This document shows positions 34,161 to 43,349 of a DNA stretch of 64,000 nt, piece after piece. Numbering within the stretch: the first letter of the stretch is position 1; each line of letters opens with the position of its first letter. The stretch comes from Thiothrix lacustris DSM 21227. GTDB lineage: Bacteria > Pseudomonadota > Gammaproteobacteria > Thiotrichales > Thiotrichaceae. The translations under genes and the position numbers were made by a program. A model generated the notes under the pieces. That model saw only the letters and a list, made by a program, of their open reading frames with translations, did not search any database and was not told the DNA's origin. The DNA lies in assembly GCF_000621325.1 (NCBI RefSeq), contig NZ_JHYQ01000014.1, positions 57,227 to 121,226 on the forward strand, given 5' to 3'.

Positions 34161-35024
34161 ATGAAATTGACCACATTAAGCACACTCGGGTTAAGCGCCC
34201 TATTATTCGCTGCCCCGCTCTACGCTGGTACGCTGGAGGAAGTCAAAACCAAAGGCGTGTTAAGCATTTCCCTGTACAAAGAATTCCCCCCGTATTCATC
34301 CGTGATTGATGGCAAACAACAAGGCGTAGACGTCGCCATTGCCGAAGCCCTCGCCCAAAAACTGGGTGTAAAAAGCGAAATTCGGCTGGTCAGTGCCGAT
34401 GAAAACGTCGAAGACGACCTACGCAATAACGTTTGGAAAGGCCATTACCTCGGCGGTGGTGTTACCGATGTGATGTTACACATGCCTTACGACAATGCTT
34501 TTTCCGACAAAGTGGATAAGGTCAAATTCGTCGCCCCGTATCAGATGGAGCAAGTCACGTTTGCCTTTGATACCAGCAAAGTGGGTAAGCAACCGACGCT
34601 AGCGAATTTCACCAGCGCCCCCATCGGGGTTGAAATCGACACCCTCAGCGACTTTTACTTGCTGGAAGCCTTACAAGGGCAAATTAGCAAAAATATCCGG
34701 CATTTCCCCAACCTTACGCAAGCCGCCGATGCCCTGAAAAAAGGTGAAATTGCAGGCATTATGGGGCCACGCGGTGAACTCGAAGGCGTGTTAAGCGAAC
34801 GCCCGGACAATATCCAAATTCAAGGTTTGATTACCCCCGGTTTAGGCCGTGGCAGTTGGGCGATGGGCGTGGCGGTGAAAGCCGATAATGCCGACCTCGC
34901 CAGCGCCGTGGATGGCGCGATGGCAGAGTTGGTTAAAGACGGCTCCGTGAAAAAGATTTTCGAGCAATACAAACTGACGTACAACCCAGCAGCAGAACCC
35001 CCTGTGGCAACCGCCCAGAAGTGA
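34161..35024 (+). CDS. xoxJ: Periplasmic binding-protein-like XoxJ
   Basis: 287 residues: a signal peptide (LGLSALLFAAPLYAG) and a type II periplasmic binding fold (VLSISLYKEFPPYSSVIDGKQQ; VDVAIAEALAQKLG; GVEIDTLSDFYLLEAL). XoxJ/MxaJ proteins are encoded with quinoprotein methanol dehydrogenases and are thought to help mature the enzyme rather than import a solute. An ABC permease is not adjacent, which supports that reading. GGAGGAT lies upstream of the start. Confidence 0.87.
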   Translation: MKLTTLSTLGLSALLFAAPLYAGTLEEVKTKGVLSISLYKEFPPYSSVIDGKQQGVDVAIAEALAQKLGVKSEIRLVSADENVEDDLRNNVWKGHYLGGGVTDVMLHMPYDNAFSDKVDKVKFVAPYQMEQVTFAFDTSKVGKQPTLANFTSAPIGVEIDTLSDFYLLEALQGQISKNIRHFPNLTQAADALKKGEIAGIMGPRGELEGVLSERPDNIQIQGLITPGLGRGSWAMGVAVKADNADLASAVDGAMAELVKDGSVKKIFEQYKLTYNPAAEPPVATAQK

Positions 35025-35031
35025 AGGCTTT

Positions 35032-35778
35032 ATGATCAGGCATGGTCGATGGCTGGTGTTCTGCCTGCTCTGTCAAACGGCAGTAGCGGCAGAACCTGAC
35101 CCCCTCAACTCCCCGCAATGGGAGGCGATGCACACGCGTTTCCTCAACGGCGAGCCGTACACCTTCGACAGCAAGGTAACGGTGGAAGCCCCACCAGAGG
35201 CGGAAGATTCACTCAATGTTCCCATCGCCTTACGGGTGACGGACTTGCAGGGAATACAGGAAATGCGCGTGTTTGCGGATCTCAACCCGCTGCCACACGT
35301 GCTGAACTTTCGCCCCAAAACCATCGCCCCGAACCTTGCCTTCCGCATGAAGTTGCAACAAGGCAGCCCGGTGCGGGTCGCCGTGAAAACGGCTGACGGG
35401 CTATGGCATGTTGGCGGCACGTATGTCGAAGCGGCAGGCGGCGGTTGCACCTTACCCAGTCTCGGCACATCCAGCGGTGACTGGAGCAAAACGCTGGGGC
35501 AAGTCTCGGCTAATGTATGGGAAAACCCCGACAACAATCGCTTGCGCATCCGCGTCATGCACCCGATGGATACTGGCTTAGCCAGCGGCATTCCCACCTT
35601 CCACATTGAAAACCTCAACGTCAAAGACGCGCAAGGTCAGGTACTGGCCGAACTCGACCTGTACGAGCCGATCAGTGAAAACCCCATGCTGAGCCTGGAT
35701 GTCGGCAAAAACACCACCTTCACACTGGAAGGACGCGACAACAACGGCAACAAGATTGCAGCGGAGGTAACCCCATGA
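35032..35778 (+). CDS. Quinoprotein-associated SoxYZ-like carrier
   Basis: 248 residues with a signal peptide, a SoxY-like domain ending in GGGCTLP (Cys around residue 140, the equivalent of the sulfur-carrying Cys of SoxY) and a C-terminal SoxZ-like immunoglobulin domain (about 155-248; VRIRVMHPMDTGL-like). It is the fused SoxYZ-like carrier known to accompany PQQ alcohol dehydrogenases. Its role in those operons is unsettled. The stop overlaps the next start by 4 bases. Confidence 0.87.
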   Translation: MIRHGRWLVFCLLCQTAVAAEPDPLNSPQWEAMHTRFLNGEPYTFDSKVTVEAPPEAEDSLNVPIALRVTDLQGIQEMRVFADLNPLPHVLNFRPKTIAPNLAFRMKLQQGSPVRVAVKTADGLWHVGGTYVEAAGGGCTLPSLGTSSGDWSKTLGQVSANVWENPDNNRLRIRVMHPMDTGLASGIPTFHIENLNVKDAQGQVLAELDLYEPISENPMLSLDVGKNTTFTLEGRDNNGNKIAAEVTP

Positions 35779-36707
35779 AACGCTGGTTACTCATGCTGTT
35801 ACTGGTAAACGCTACGGCAGTGGCGGAGAGTTTCGAGTACCCACTACAACCGCAGCCAGTGGCCACCGACACCTACGTCATCGAAGGCAAAACCGAGGAT
35901 TTTTCCAAACAGAATGGCGGTTTCATCGTCAACACCGGCTTTATTGTCACCACTGCGGGCGTGGTAGTCATTGATACCGGCGTATCGCGGCGTTTTGGCG
36001 AACAACAACGCGCGGTGATTGAAAAGCTTACTGGCAAAAAAGTGGTGCGTGTGTACATTACCCATCACCACCCCGACCACTTTCTGGGCAATCAAACGTA
36101 TACCGATGTGCCGATTTACGCCCTACCCGCAACCCGTGACGGCATCAAGGCGGAAGGTGAAATGTTCAGCGGCAATATGTACCGTATGGTCGGCGATTGG
36201 ATGCGCGATACCCGCGTCACCCCGCCCACCCAAGATGCCAAAGCAGGCAAGGAAACCGTCGGTGGGCATGAACTGGAAGTGATTGCCCTGCAAGGGCATA
36301 CCGCTGGCGATTTAGTGCTGTTTGATCACACCACCGGTGTCTTGTTTTCCGGCGACCTAGTGTTCAATAACCGTGCGGCAACGACCCCACACGCAACGCT
36401 GGCGATGTGGTTAACAACGTTGGATAGCTTGCAAGCCTTGCCCTTTAAAACGCTCGTGCCGGGGCATGGCAACGTCGCCAGCGACACCGCCCCGATTCAA
36501 CAAACCCGTGCGTATTTGCAATGGCTGCAAACCACGCTTGAAGATGCCGCCGCACACGGGCTGGATATGTTGGAGGTAATGCAAACACCGATCCCAGCCG
36601 ACTTCCAACACGTCGCGTTGGTGCAACATGAATTACGGCGCTCGGTCAGCCATCTGTACCCGGCGCTGGAACAAGCACACCTGAAACCGGCGAAGCCAGC
36701 AGAATGA
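35775..36707 (+). CDS. Quinoprotein relay zinc metallo-hydrolase
   Basis: 310 residues: a short signal peptide and a metallo-beta-lactamase fold with H97-x-H99-x-D101-H102 (THHHPDH), GHTAGDLVLF and FSGDLVFNNRA. It resembles SoxH and belongs to the metallo-hydrolases found with the SoxYZ-like carrier in PQQ-dehydrogenase operons. A thioester or persulfide-type group on the carrier is a conceivable substrate. ATGA overlaps on both sides show it is co-translated with its neighbours. Confidence 0.87.
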   Translation: MKRWLLMLLLVNATAVAESFEYPLQPQPVATDTYVIEGKTEDFSKQNGGFIVNTGFIVTTAGVVVIDTGVSRRFGEQQRAVIEKLTGKKVVRVYITHHHPDHFLGNQTYTDVPIYALPATRDGIKAEGEMFSGNMYRMVGDWMRDTRVTPPTQDAKAGKETVGGHELEVIALQGHTAGDLVLFDHTTGVLFSGDLVFNNRAATTPHATLAMWLTTLDSLQALPFKTLVPGHGNVASDTAPIQQTRAYLQWLQTTLEDAAAHGLDMLEVMQTPIPADFQHVALVQHELRRSVSHLYPALEQAHLKPAKPAE

Positions 36708-37279
36708 AATGGGGCAATCTCCTCCTCCCACTCTATTGCCTTTGCTTACCTGCTTGTCAGCCGGATTGGGGTTTAGCTGACTGTGAACGTACCCCGGATA
36801 TGCCAGCGGGGTTAAAAATGGCACATTACCGGGGGGCAACCCCGGCGTGTGTTCCCAATGGCATCACGCTGAATGTGACAGCCTTACAAACCCTGCTGCA
36901 ACGCCCTGAATCCCCCGTGCTGATTGATGTGTGGGCGATTCTGTTGCGTCAGGAAACAGGCTTCCCCAGCGTCTGGCTGCCAAATGATGTGCATGAAAGT
37001 TTGCCGAACGCGGTGTGGTTGCCGAACGTCGGTTACGGGGAGTTAGCGCCGGAAATCGACACGTATTTGCAAACCAACCTGCAACGTTTGAGCGGCGGCG
37101 ACAAACACAAACCGCTGGTGTTCTTTTGCGTAGCGGATTGTTGGATGTCGTGGAATGCCGTGCAGCGGGTACGCCAGTACGGTTACACGCAGGTGTATTG
37201 GTTCAAGGATGGCACGGATGGCTGGGCAGAAGCAGGGTTGCCGTTACAGGCCGCCGAACCCATTGCCCTTAGCGACTAG
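36704..37279 (+). CDS. PQQ-catabolism-associated CxxxCW rhodanese-like protein
   Basis: 191 residues with a lipoprotein-like or signal N-terminus (LPLYCLCLPAC) and a rhodanese-like fold. The active loop has C142-VAD-C146-W147-MSWNA, the motif that names the family associated with PQQ-dependent alcohol catabolism. A Cys pair in place of the single rhodanese Cys suggests redox or persulfide chemistry. It ends the six-gene xox operon by a 4-base overlap. Confidence 0.86.
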   Translation: MKWGNLLLPLYCLCLPACQPDWGLADCERTPDMPAGLKMAHYRGATPACVPNGITLNVTALQTLLQRPESPVLIDVWAILLRQETGFPSVWLPNDVHESLPNAVWLPNVGYGELAPEIDTYLQTNLQRLSGGDKHKPLVFFCVADCWMSWNAVQRVRQYGYTQVYWFKDGTDGWAEAGLPLQAAEPIALSD

Positions 37280-37296
37280 CAGCACACCCATACCCA

Positions 37297-38034
37297 CTAC
37301 AGAATAGCTTTCAAGGTCAGCGACACACTCGCCAGCAGTAACAATATCCCAATCAGGCGCGTCATCTGCGCTTGTGTTAGCCCCGTATGCACCCGCCCGC
37401 CTGCCCACAATGCCCCCAACATAATAGGCAAGGCAAACAAGGCACTCCACCACACCGTTTGCGCCATCAGCAGCCCGGCGATAAAAAACGTCACAATACG
37501 CACTGCACCTTCGATGAAAAACAGCGCCGAAAACGTGGCTCGCAACAAGCTTTTGTCGTGGATCCGGTGGTTCAGGTAAATCACATACGGGGGGCCACCC
37601 GTGCCAAACAAGCCGCCCACCGTTCCGCCCGTCAAGGCCGCAGGCACTGCCCAGCCGCGTGAAATCGGCTTTTCACCCTTGAGATTCAGCAAACTGCGGA
37701 TGGCAAAGACTAAAATGAACGCCGCCAGTGCCAACAACATTGGCGTCATCGGCAGATTCACCAGCAATTGCGTGCCAATGATCACCCCCAGCAGGCTAAA
37801 CGGAATCAGGATATTGATTTCCTGCCATTGCACCCGCTTCAAGTCCAGCCCACCCATCACCAGCGACGCGGTGAAATCCAGCAGCAGAATGCTGGGTACA
37901 ACAAACGTCAGTGGCAAAAACAGCGCCAGCAAGGGCACGGCAATCAAGCCCGACCCAAACCCTGCAATGCCCCGGATGAAATACGCCAGCACCACAATCG
38001 CCGTTGCAGCAGCATACTGCCAGACTTCCATCAA
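37297..38034 (-). CDS. TauE/SafE family anion exporter
   Basis: 245 residues, about eight helices, with the duplicated family motif ([21 protein letters not shown] and [21 protein letters not shown]). TauE/SafE proteins export sulfite or sulfonates such as sulfoacetate. It overlaps hisI by 4 bases on the same strand and is convergent with the xox operon, 17 bases away. A sulfite exporter would suit a sulfur oxidiser, but the substrate is not determined. Confidence 0.88.
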   Translation of the reverse strand: MMEVWQYAAATAIVVLAYFIRGIAGFGSGLIAVPLLALFLPLTFVVPSILLLDFTASLVMGGLDLKRVQWQEINILIPFSLLGVIIGTQLLVNLPMTPMLLALAAFILVFAIRSLLNLKGEKPISRGWAVPAALTGGTVGGLFGTGGPPYVIYLNHRIHDKSLLRATFSALFFIEGAVRIVTFFIAGLLMAQTVWWSALFALPIMLGALWAGGRVHTGLTQAQMTRLIGILLLLASVSLTLKAIL

Positions 38035-38417
38035 GCGTAGAGCGTTTGCGGGTCAATCAGCACGTCACGGTCAATGATGACCTGATCGCCTTCCACCTTG
38101 TTGTAAAAGCAGGAACGCCGCCCGGTATGGCAAGCAGGCCCAGTCTGATCCACCAGCAGCAAAATTGTGTCGGCATCGCAATCAATGCGCAATTCTTTCA
38201 ATACTTGCATTTGCCCGGAGGACTCGCCCTTGCGCCAGAACTTGTTGCGCGAACGTGACCAGTAACAAACGCGCCCAGTTTGCAGGGTTTCTTCGATACT
38301 TTCCCGGTTCATCCACGCCATCATCAGGACTTCGTGGGTATCGTGTTGCTGGGCAATGGCGGGGATCAGGCCATCAGCATTGTATTTAAGCGCGTCGAGT
38401 GTGTCGGTCAGTGTCAT
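38031..38417 (-). CDS. hisI: Phosphoribosyl-AMP cyclohydrolase
   Basis: 128 residues, the single-domain HisI. It carries the signature [19 protein letters not shown], the [14 protein letters not shown] active site and metal-binding DCDAD, with Cys in [11 protein letters not shown]. It hydrolyses phosphoribosyl-AMP in the third step of histidine biosynthesis. The rest of the his pathway is not here, and the separate hisE is elsewhere. Confidence 0.96.
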   Translation of the reverse strand: MTLTDTLDALKYNADGLIPAIAQQHDTHEVLMMAWMNRESIEETLQTGRVCYWSRSRNKFWRKGESSGQMQVLKELRIDCDADTILLLVDQTGPACHTGRRSCFYNKVEGDQVIIDRDVLIDPQTLYA

Positions 38418-38506
38418 GGTGTTCCTGCTAATGCATCGTTTATTGGTGCGAGTATACCAGCATGTTGTAAGATATAGCCCACCTCTGATTTAAGCGAAAT
38501 GACCCC

Positions 38507-39175
38507 ATGTTAACCCTGTATCAATTTAATTCCTGCCCGTTTTGCTGGAAGGTGAAAGCCTTCATGAACTACACCCACATCCCCTATGACGTGGTGGAAG
38601 TCACCCCGTTTGGCATGAAGGAGCTGGATTTTACCGACCATAAAAAAGTGCCTGTGCTGAAAGACGGTGCGGAAATCGTGGTGGAATCCAGCGCGATTGT
38701 GCGTTACCTCAACGACAAATACGCAGATTTGCTTCCCGCCCCGCAGGATGATGAATGGCAGGCGTGGGTGGATAACACTCTAGTACATTACTTGCCACCC
38801 TTGATTCACCCCAACATCGGCAAATCGTTCAAAAACCTTGGGCTGTTGATGGCGGTTAGTAAAGATGGGGCGTTAAAACGCTTCTTCGTGCGCTTGGCCG
38901 GGGCGCTGGTCATGCCACGTGTCGCCAACAAAATGAAGCTGAAACACCAGATCCAGAATCCTGAAAGCGAGTTTCAAGCAGCGCTGGCGCATTGGGTCGA
39001 TAAGGGTCTGGAAAACAAAGCCTTTTATGGCGGGGAACAACCCAGCTTGGTGGACACGAGCGTCTTCGGCGTCTTACGTTCCGCCCAAGGCATGGGCATC
39101 CTCGAAGCAGCGGCGCTCACCAACCCCACGTTCGGGCGTTGGTATGAAGCCTGTCGCGGCATGATGGGTGCTTAA
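38507..39175 (+). CDS. Glutathione S-transferase-like, PTGES2-type protein
   Basis: 222 residues: a thioredoxin/glutaredoxin N-terminal domain with CPFCWK (residues 10-15), a cis-Pro KVPVL and the ESSAIVRYLN glutathione-binding motif, then an all-helical C-terminal domain. The retained CxxC makes it closer to glutaredoxin-like and prostaglandin E synthase 2-like members than to classical GSTs. The reaction is unknown. Confidence 0.86.
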   Translation: MLTLYQFNSCPFCWKVKAFMNYTHIPYDVVEVTPFGMKELDFTDHKKVPVLKDGAEIVVESSAIVRYLNDKYADLLPAPQDDEWQAWVDNTLVHYLPPLIHPNIGKSFKNLGLLMAVSKDGALKRFFVRLAGALVMPRVANKMKLKHQIQNPESEFQAALAHWVDKGLENKAFYGGEQPSLVDTSVFGVLRSAQGMGILEAAALTNPTFGRWYEACRGMMGA

Positions 39176-39177
39176 GG

Positions 39178-40038
39178 TTATTTGCTGCGGTTGCCTACCA
39201 CCCGTAGCAAATTACCGTAGAACAACGCTTTACCCGTGCTGGTTTGCATCCACAACTCGCGAATTTCGCAATCTCGTGGTTTGAAATACTGATGTGCCAG
39301 CCGGGTAATTTCCGGCAAGCCGATGGTCGGCGAATAGGTATTAAGGATCAGGAAACCATCCTTCGCCAGCAAACCCTGCACACCTTCCAGCAAGGCTTCC
39401 AACTTATTATCAAGCTTCCACTTTTCGCCTTTTGTGCCCAAGCCCCACGCGGGCGGGTCCATAATAATGCCTTGATAATGCCTGCCACGCTTGAGTTCAC
39501 GTTCGACGAACTTGAGTGCGTCTTCACGTACCCACTTAACGTCAGCCAGCCCGCTGCGCTCCATATTGGTGTGCGCCCACGTCAGCAGTTGTTTGATGGA
39601 ATCGACATGCAAGGTTTCCGCCCCGGTTTGCCTTGCCACGCATGATGCTGCGCCGGTATACGCAAACAGGTTGAGGAAACGCCCCTCGGCAGGCAGATGT
39701 TCGGCAATAAAATCCCAGTTGCTGCGCTGTTCGGGGAACAGGCCAAGGTGTTTGAAACGGGTCAATTCCAGTCGGAAGCGTAGGTGCTTATAACCGATTT
39801 CCCACGTGGTAGGTGCCGCATCGCGCAAGGCGTGCCAAGTGCCAGAATGCTTGTCGGTTTCGATGAATTCCCAATGCGCCAGCGTGCGCCATTCACTGTA
39901 AGGCGTACCCGGCTTGAAATAGGCTTGCACATCGGGGCGGATGGTGAGGATGTTCCCCCAACGCTCCAGCTTTTTACCATTGCCTGCATCGAGCAGTTCG
40001 TAATCATCCCAGCTTTGGGTGTAAATGCGTTGATTCAT
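39178..40038 (-). CDS. Class I SAM-dependent methyltransferase, RlmI-like
   Basis: 286 residues: a SAM-binding FLNLFAYTGAASCVA (motif I), a DPPAWG catalytic motif as in nucleic-acid methyltransferases and a final NLLRVVGNR. It lacks the PUA domain of RlmI, so it may modify rRNA without it. It is convergent with the GST-like gene (2 bases between stops) and overlaps the coiled-coil gene upstream by 4 bases. Confidence 0.86.
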   Translation of the reverse strand: MNQRIYTQSWDDYELLDAGNGKKLERWGNILTIRPDVQAYFKPGTPYSEWRTLAHWEFIETDKHSGTWHALRDAAPTTWEIGYKHLRFRLELTRFKHLGLFPEQRSNWDFIAEHLPAEGRFLNLFAYTGAASCVARQTGAETLHVDSIKQLLTWAHTNMERSGLADVKWVREDALKFVERELKRGRHYQGIIMDPPAWGLGTKGEKWKLDNKLEALLEGVQGLLAKDGFLILNTYSPTIGLPEITRLAHQYFKPRDCEIRELWMQTSTGKALFYGNLLRVVGNRSK

Positions 40039-40979
40039 ACTCTTTGTGTCAATGATGATTTGCCCTTCATGATTTTGGATATGTGCTGCGCAACCAACGG
40101 TTTACTGTCATGGATGGGCATCAGTGCCAAGGTGGGTAAGGAAGAATAGCCTAATGTTTTCACAGCGGCAGTTTCCCTAGGTTTGGCGTCGGTATCAGGT
40201 TCCTCTAGAGGCATGTCCAGTACCGTGACACTTTGCTCGTGCGCCGGAGCAGCGGTGGGGCTGATAACCTGCATGATAATGTCGGCGCGTTCTTCGGGGG
40301 GGAATTTGACGATAACATCCAGCACTTTCATGCGCACTTCGTGCGTCAATTTGCGTTCTTCAATTTGGTAATGGTGTTGCTGATGTAATTCGGTCATTTC
40401 CAGACGCGAGCGCCGCCAGATGTGGAAGAAAACCGCACTAGCTGCCGAGAGAACCAGAATAATCCCCACTCCCGCACCGGATAACACATAAATGTGCCTC
40501 TCGGTGGTTTCGGCCGTTTGACGTTGCATGGCTTCCTCGTGCTGGAGGGTTATGCCCAAATGTGTGCTTTCAGCCGCTAACTTTTGTTGGTTCAGGGTGG
40601 ATTGAGCATCCAGCTCAAGCTGTTTGAGCGTCGTTTGCGCTTGCTGCTTTTGTTGCGCTATTTGTACTTCGCTGTTGGATTTCCATTGTTCGTTGGCTAA
40701 TTCTTTTTGCATTTTTAGCTGGGCTAATTGCGCATCATGGTTCAAGGTTTGTTGCTGGAGATAGGCTTGATAATCGAGTTGCTGGCGGTTTAATTCCAGA
40801 TCGCGCTGCAAGTCGAATTGTTTCAAGGTAATTTCATGCTCTTGCTTATCATCATCCAGCTGCAATTGCGTTTTCACTTCCGCTGCCGTAACGGGTTTGT
40901 CACTTTTGGCGAGGGAATAGCCCAAAAATGCAACAAATAAAGCGACAAATAGAAGCGTCAATACGCCAGAGGGTTTCAT
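40035..40979 (-). CDS. Membrane-anchored coiled-coil protein, function unknown
   Basis: 314 residues: an N-terminal helix (VLTLLFVALFVAFLGYSLA), a Gln/Leu-rich coiled coil (about 35-160; QQQTLNHDAQLAQLKMQKEL), a second helix (about 168-190; VLSGAGVGIILVLSAASAVFF) and a cytoplasmic tail. With two helices the coiled coil would be periplasmic. No family recognised. It is coupled to the methyltransferase by a 4-base overlap. Confidence 0.7.
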   Translation of the reverse strand: MKPSGVLTLLFVALFVAFLGYSLAKSDKPVTAAEVKTQLQLDDDKQEHEITLKQFDLQRDLELNRQQLDYQAYLQQQTLNHDAQLAQLKMQKELANEQWKSNSEVQIAQQKQQAQTTLKQLELDAQSTLNQQKLAAESTHLGITLQHEEAMQRQTAETTERHIYVLSGAGVGIILVLSAASAVFFHIWRRSRLEMTELHQQHHYQIEERKLTHEVRMKVLDVIVKFPPEERADIIMQVISPTAAPAHEQSVTVLDMPLEEPDTDAKPRETAAVKTLGYSSLPTLALMPIHDSKPLVAQHISKIMKGKSSLTQRV

Positions 40980-41173
40980 AAATGATTCGCGCCAACCAAA
41001 ACTAAAATAACCAAATTAAACAGGGTAATATGCCCTATTCGCGTTCCTTGCTCTTGGGCTATAGCTGTGAATTATATAGCTACACTCTGCCTTAAACGTA
41101 CAGTGCAACTGAACACATTTCAAGAAAAAATAGTTAGTAAGGGCATGTTTAACCTACAAATGGTCTGCCTTTA

Positions 41174-41929
41174 CTACGACCATCCCCGTCCTTGCTTACG
41201 TTGCTCACCGAACAAGCGCTCGTAATCCCAATCACGCAAAGCCAGCAAGACGGTAGAACCCTTACGCTCCCCCAGTGGCAGGCTGGCGTCATCCTTGCTC
41301 AGTGCATCGAAATCTTTCGCCAATTGCGCCATTTTACGCTGGAATAATGCATTGCTGGCATCGCTCAACATGCCATTCAACACCACCAGCTTTTCATGGG
41401 TTTTGCTGAAACGGGTGCGGAAAAACTCGGTTTCGATCTTGGCGAGGAACAGTTTCATGATAGGGCCATCGTCACGCCATTTAAAATTGGGAGCCACCAG
41501 CAGCTTAATCCGATTGCCGGGCAGCAATTCGATAATGTTCAAACGGTCAAGGTGCGCCAGATAGCGGATGACCTGCGCTTCACTAAAATTGTAACGGCTA
41601 ATGATGTCCTGCCATGACCAGCGATTGAGTACCAATACTGTCACCAGCAGCAGGCTGAGGTCGTCGGCAATTTCCTTTTCCTGTGCGTGCGTCAGTTCGC
41701 TGATGGGCTTGGCGTGTTCGGAGCGCATTTCATGCACCAGATCGGAAATTTCCATGCCCATCAAGGCACACACATCATCCAGCCGTTGCAGCGAAAGGTT
41801 TTGTTCGGAAAATAGGCGTTTGACGCTGGCTTCGGAAAGTTGCAGGCAATCGGCAACATCCACATAGGTTTTATTGTGGCGCTTGAGCAGCTTTTTGAGG
41901 GTAGTGATAAGTTCAGTGGTTTGTGGCAT
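41174..41929 (-). CDS. XRE-family transcriptional regulator with C-terminal sensor-like region
   Basis: 251 residues: an N-terminal Cro/CI HTH (about 8-65; KTYVDVADCLQLSEASVKRLF) and a long helical C-terminal part including a second winged-helix-like block (QDIISRYNFSEAQVIRYLAHL, about 108-135). It stands alone between two gene-poor gaps of 194 and 117 bases. The upstream gap near 41058-41090 has a TATAGCT direct repeat but no clear promoter. The target is unknown. Confidence 0.82.
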   Translation of the reverse strand: MPQTTELITTLKKLLKRHNKTYVDVADCLQLSEASVKRLFSEQNLSLQRLDDVCALMGMEISDLVHEMRSEHAKPISELTHAQEKEIADDLSLLLVTVLVLNRWSWQDIISRYNFSEAQVIRYLAHLDRLNIIELLPGNRIKLLVAPNFKWRDDGPIMKLFLAKIETEFFRTRFSKTHEKLVVLNGMLSDASNALFQRKMAQLAKDFDALSKDDASLPLGERKGSTVLLALRDWDYERLFGEQRKQGRGWS

Positions 41930-42046
41930 GTGGTACTGCTGTTTTAATTGTTATGGCTAAAGTACCGTATTGTAATACGTTTGGGGCGTAAATGGCGGGT
42001 AGTGGCGCAAGATTTTTCGCCCCTACCCTTCAGGATTTGCCTTGGT

Positions 42047-42622
42047 TTATTTTTTGTTCGACTTTTTGACAGTCTTCTTCACGGTCTTTTTGGCTTTGGG
42101 TTTTGCCTTGGTCATGACCTTGAATTCAGAAGCGGTGTAGTACATTTCCTCATCGGCAATCTGCACACTCTGGTCAACACTGACCGAGAGCGGGTAGCCG
42201 TAGTGCTCATCGTATTTCACATCGATGCGGGCAGCCTTGCTGTCGACAGCCTTGTGGATAATGTCGAACAAGCCTTCCATGCTGATAGCATCAGTGCGAC
42301 GTGCTAACGGCAAGGGGGTCTGATCTGCTTGCAGCGTCGCTTTAGTCACGGTACTACCGGATACTGCAATGGCCATTGGTTGCCGGAATTCCGGCGAGCA
42401 GAAGCAGGAACGCTGCAAGGTGTAGCTGTAGTACGCTGGCTTGTTTTGCCGCCACTTGGTTTCGGCTGCCAGCAAGTCACGATTGGCGATAAAATAGCTG
42501 GCAGTAGGTGGGGCGGGATGTTGTACACCGCCATCATTTTGCCCTGAAAAAACAGGTGCGGTTGCAGCACAACCACTCAGCAAGCCCATGCAGAGTGTGG
42601 TAGCCAGAAGAAGTTGTTTCAT
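42047..42622 (-). CDS. DUF6174-like lipoprotein with Lys-rich tail
   Basis: 191 residues with a lipobox (MGLLSGC, lipidation at C18), a domain starting at KPAYYSYTLQRSCFCSPEFR typical of DUF6174 proteins, and a Lys-rich C-terminus (KKTVKKTVKKSNKK). It should be anchored to the outer or inner membrane face in the periplasm. Function unknown. The basic tail could bind acidic polymers. Confidence 0.8.
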   Translation of the reverse strand: MKQLLLATTLCMGLLSGCAATAPVFSGQNDGGVQHPAPPTASYFIANRDLLAAETKWRQNKPAYYSYTLQRSCFCSPEFRQPMAIAVSGSTVTKATLQADQTPLPLARRTDAISMEGLFDIIHKAVDSKAARIDVKYDEHYGYPLSVSVDQSVQIADEEMYYTASEFKVMTKAKPKAKKTVKKTVKKSNKK

Positions 42623-42850
42623 ACCAATATGCCCCCGTGTGATGATTGTATTGATACAACAAAAGACAGGGGGTCGGTGGGAAAGTTCAAGCGCGGCATG
42701 GACTTATTCGAGGATAAGAAAGGTTGTTTGATAGCTATCACAGTTTTATTTTGAGCAAAATGTAAACTGTTGAGACGACTAGCTCGAGATTGACCTCTCA
42801 CTCTACCAAGCAGTGACAGGCAAAGAAGAAGAAATGAACAGCAATCCCCA

Positions 42851-43237
42851 TTGGCTACCCAGTTAATTGAGCGACACGCCAAGGTATTGGTGACAGATGT
42901 TGTGTTGATCGAAACAGTCTGGATATTGAGCGGTAAAAAGTACCAAGCCAGCCGTGATGACATTATCAAACTGATCAGTGACTTGCTGAGCGAGCCAAAC
43001 ATCGTGTTTGAAAATCCCCAAGTCGTGTGGGCTGCATTAAGTGAATTCCGCACTGAACGCTCTACCCAAGATGAAACAGGCAAAAAGCTCAAGCTGCCCG
43101 ATTTTCCTGACACGTTGATCATTTACAAAGCCAAACAGACTGCCAAGCAATGGGGCGAACCCATTGAGGCGGTTTACAGCTTTGACAGTGGCACGTTGCG
43201 GGTTAGAGTGCACAATAACCATTTTCCTCAAATCTGA
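42851..43237 (+). pseudogene. PIN-domain (VapC-like) toxin remnant
   Basis: The frame begins with ATQLIERHAKVLVTDVVLIETVWIL, about 22 residues into a normal VapC. E in ETVW, D in DFPDTLI and D in SFDSG are retained, but the first catalytic Asp (DTN) segment is absent and a stop (42791) interrupts the frame just upstream, after LLRRLARD. There is no ATG or ribosome binding site and no antitoxin gene. Likely inactive. Confidence 0.66.
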
Positions 43238-43349
43238 TAAAGCCATTCCACAATTGTTCTGGATCCCCGCAGGTTGGTAAAAGGTGGGTAGTATTCCCCC
43301 CTGCTTTGCGGTATCAAGAAGCCTTCATGTCATCGTGGAGGAGGACATT

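Noticed and set aside
42619..43122. Minus-strand 167-residue frame opposite the PIN remnant
   Set aside because: No family features, and the plus strand has recognisable PIN motifs.
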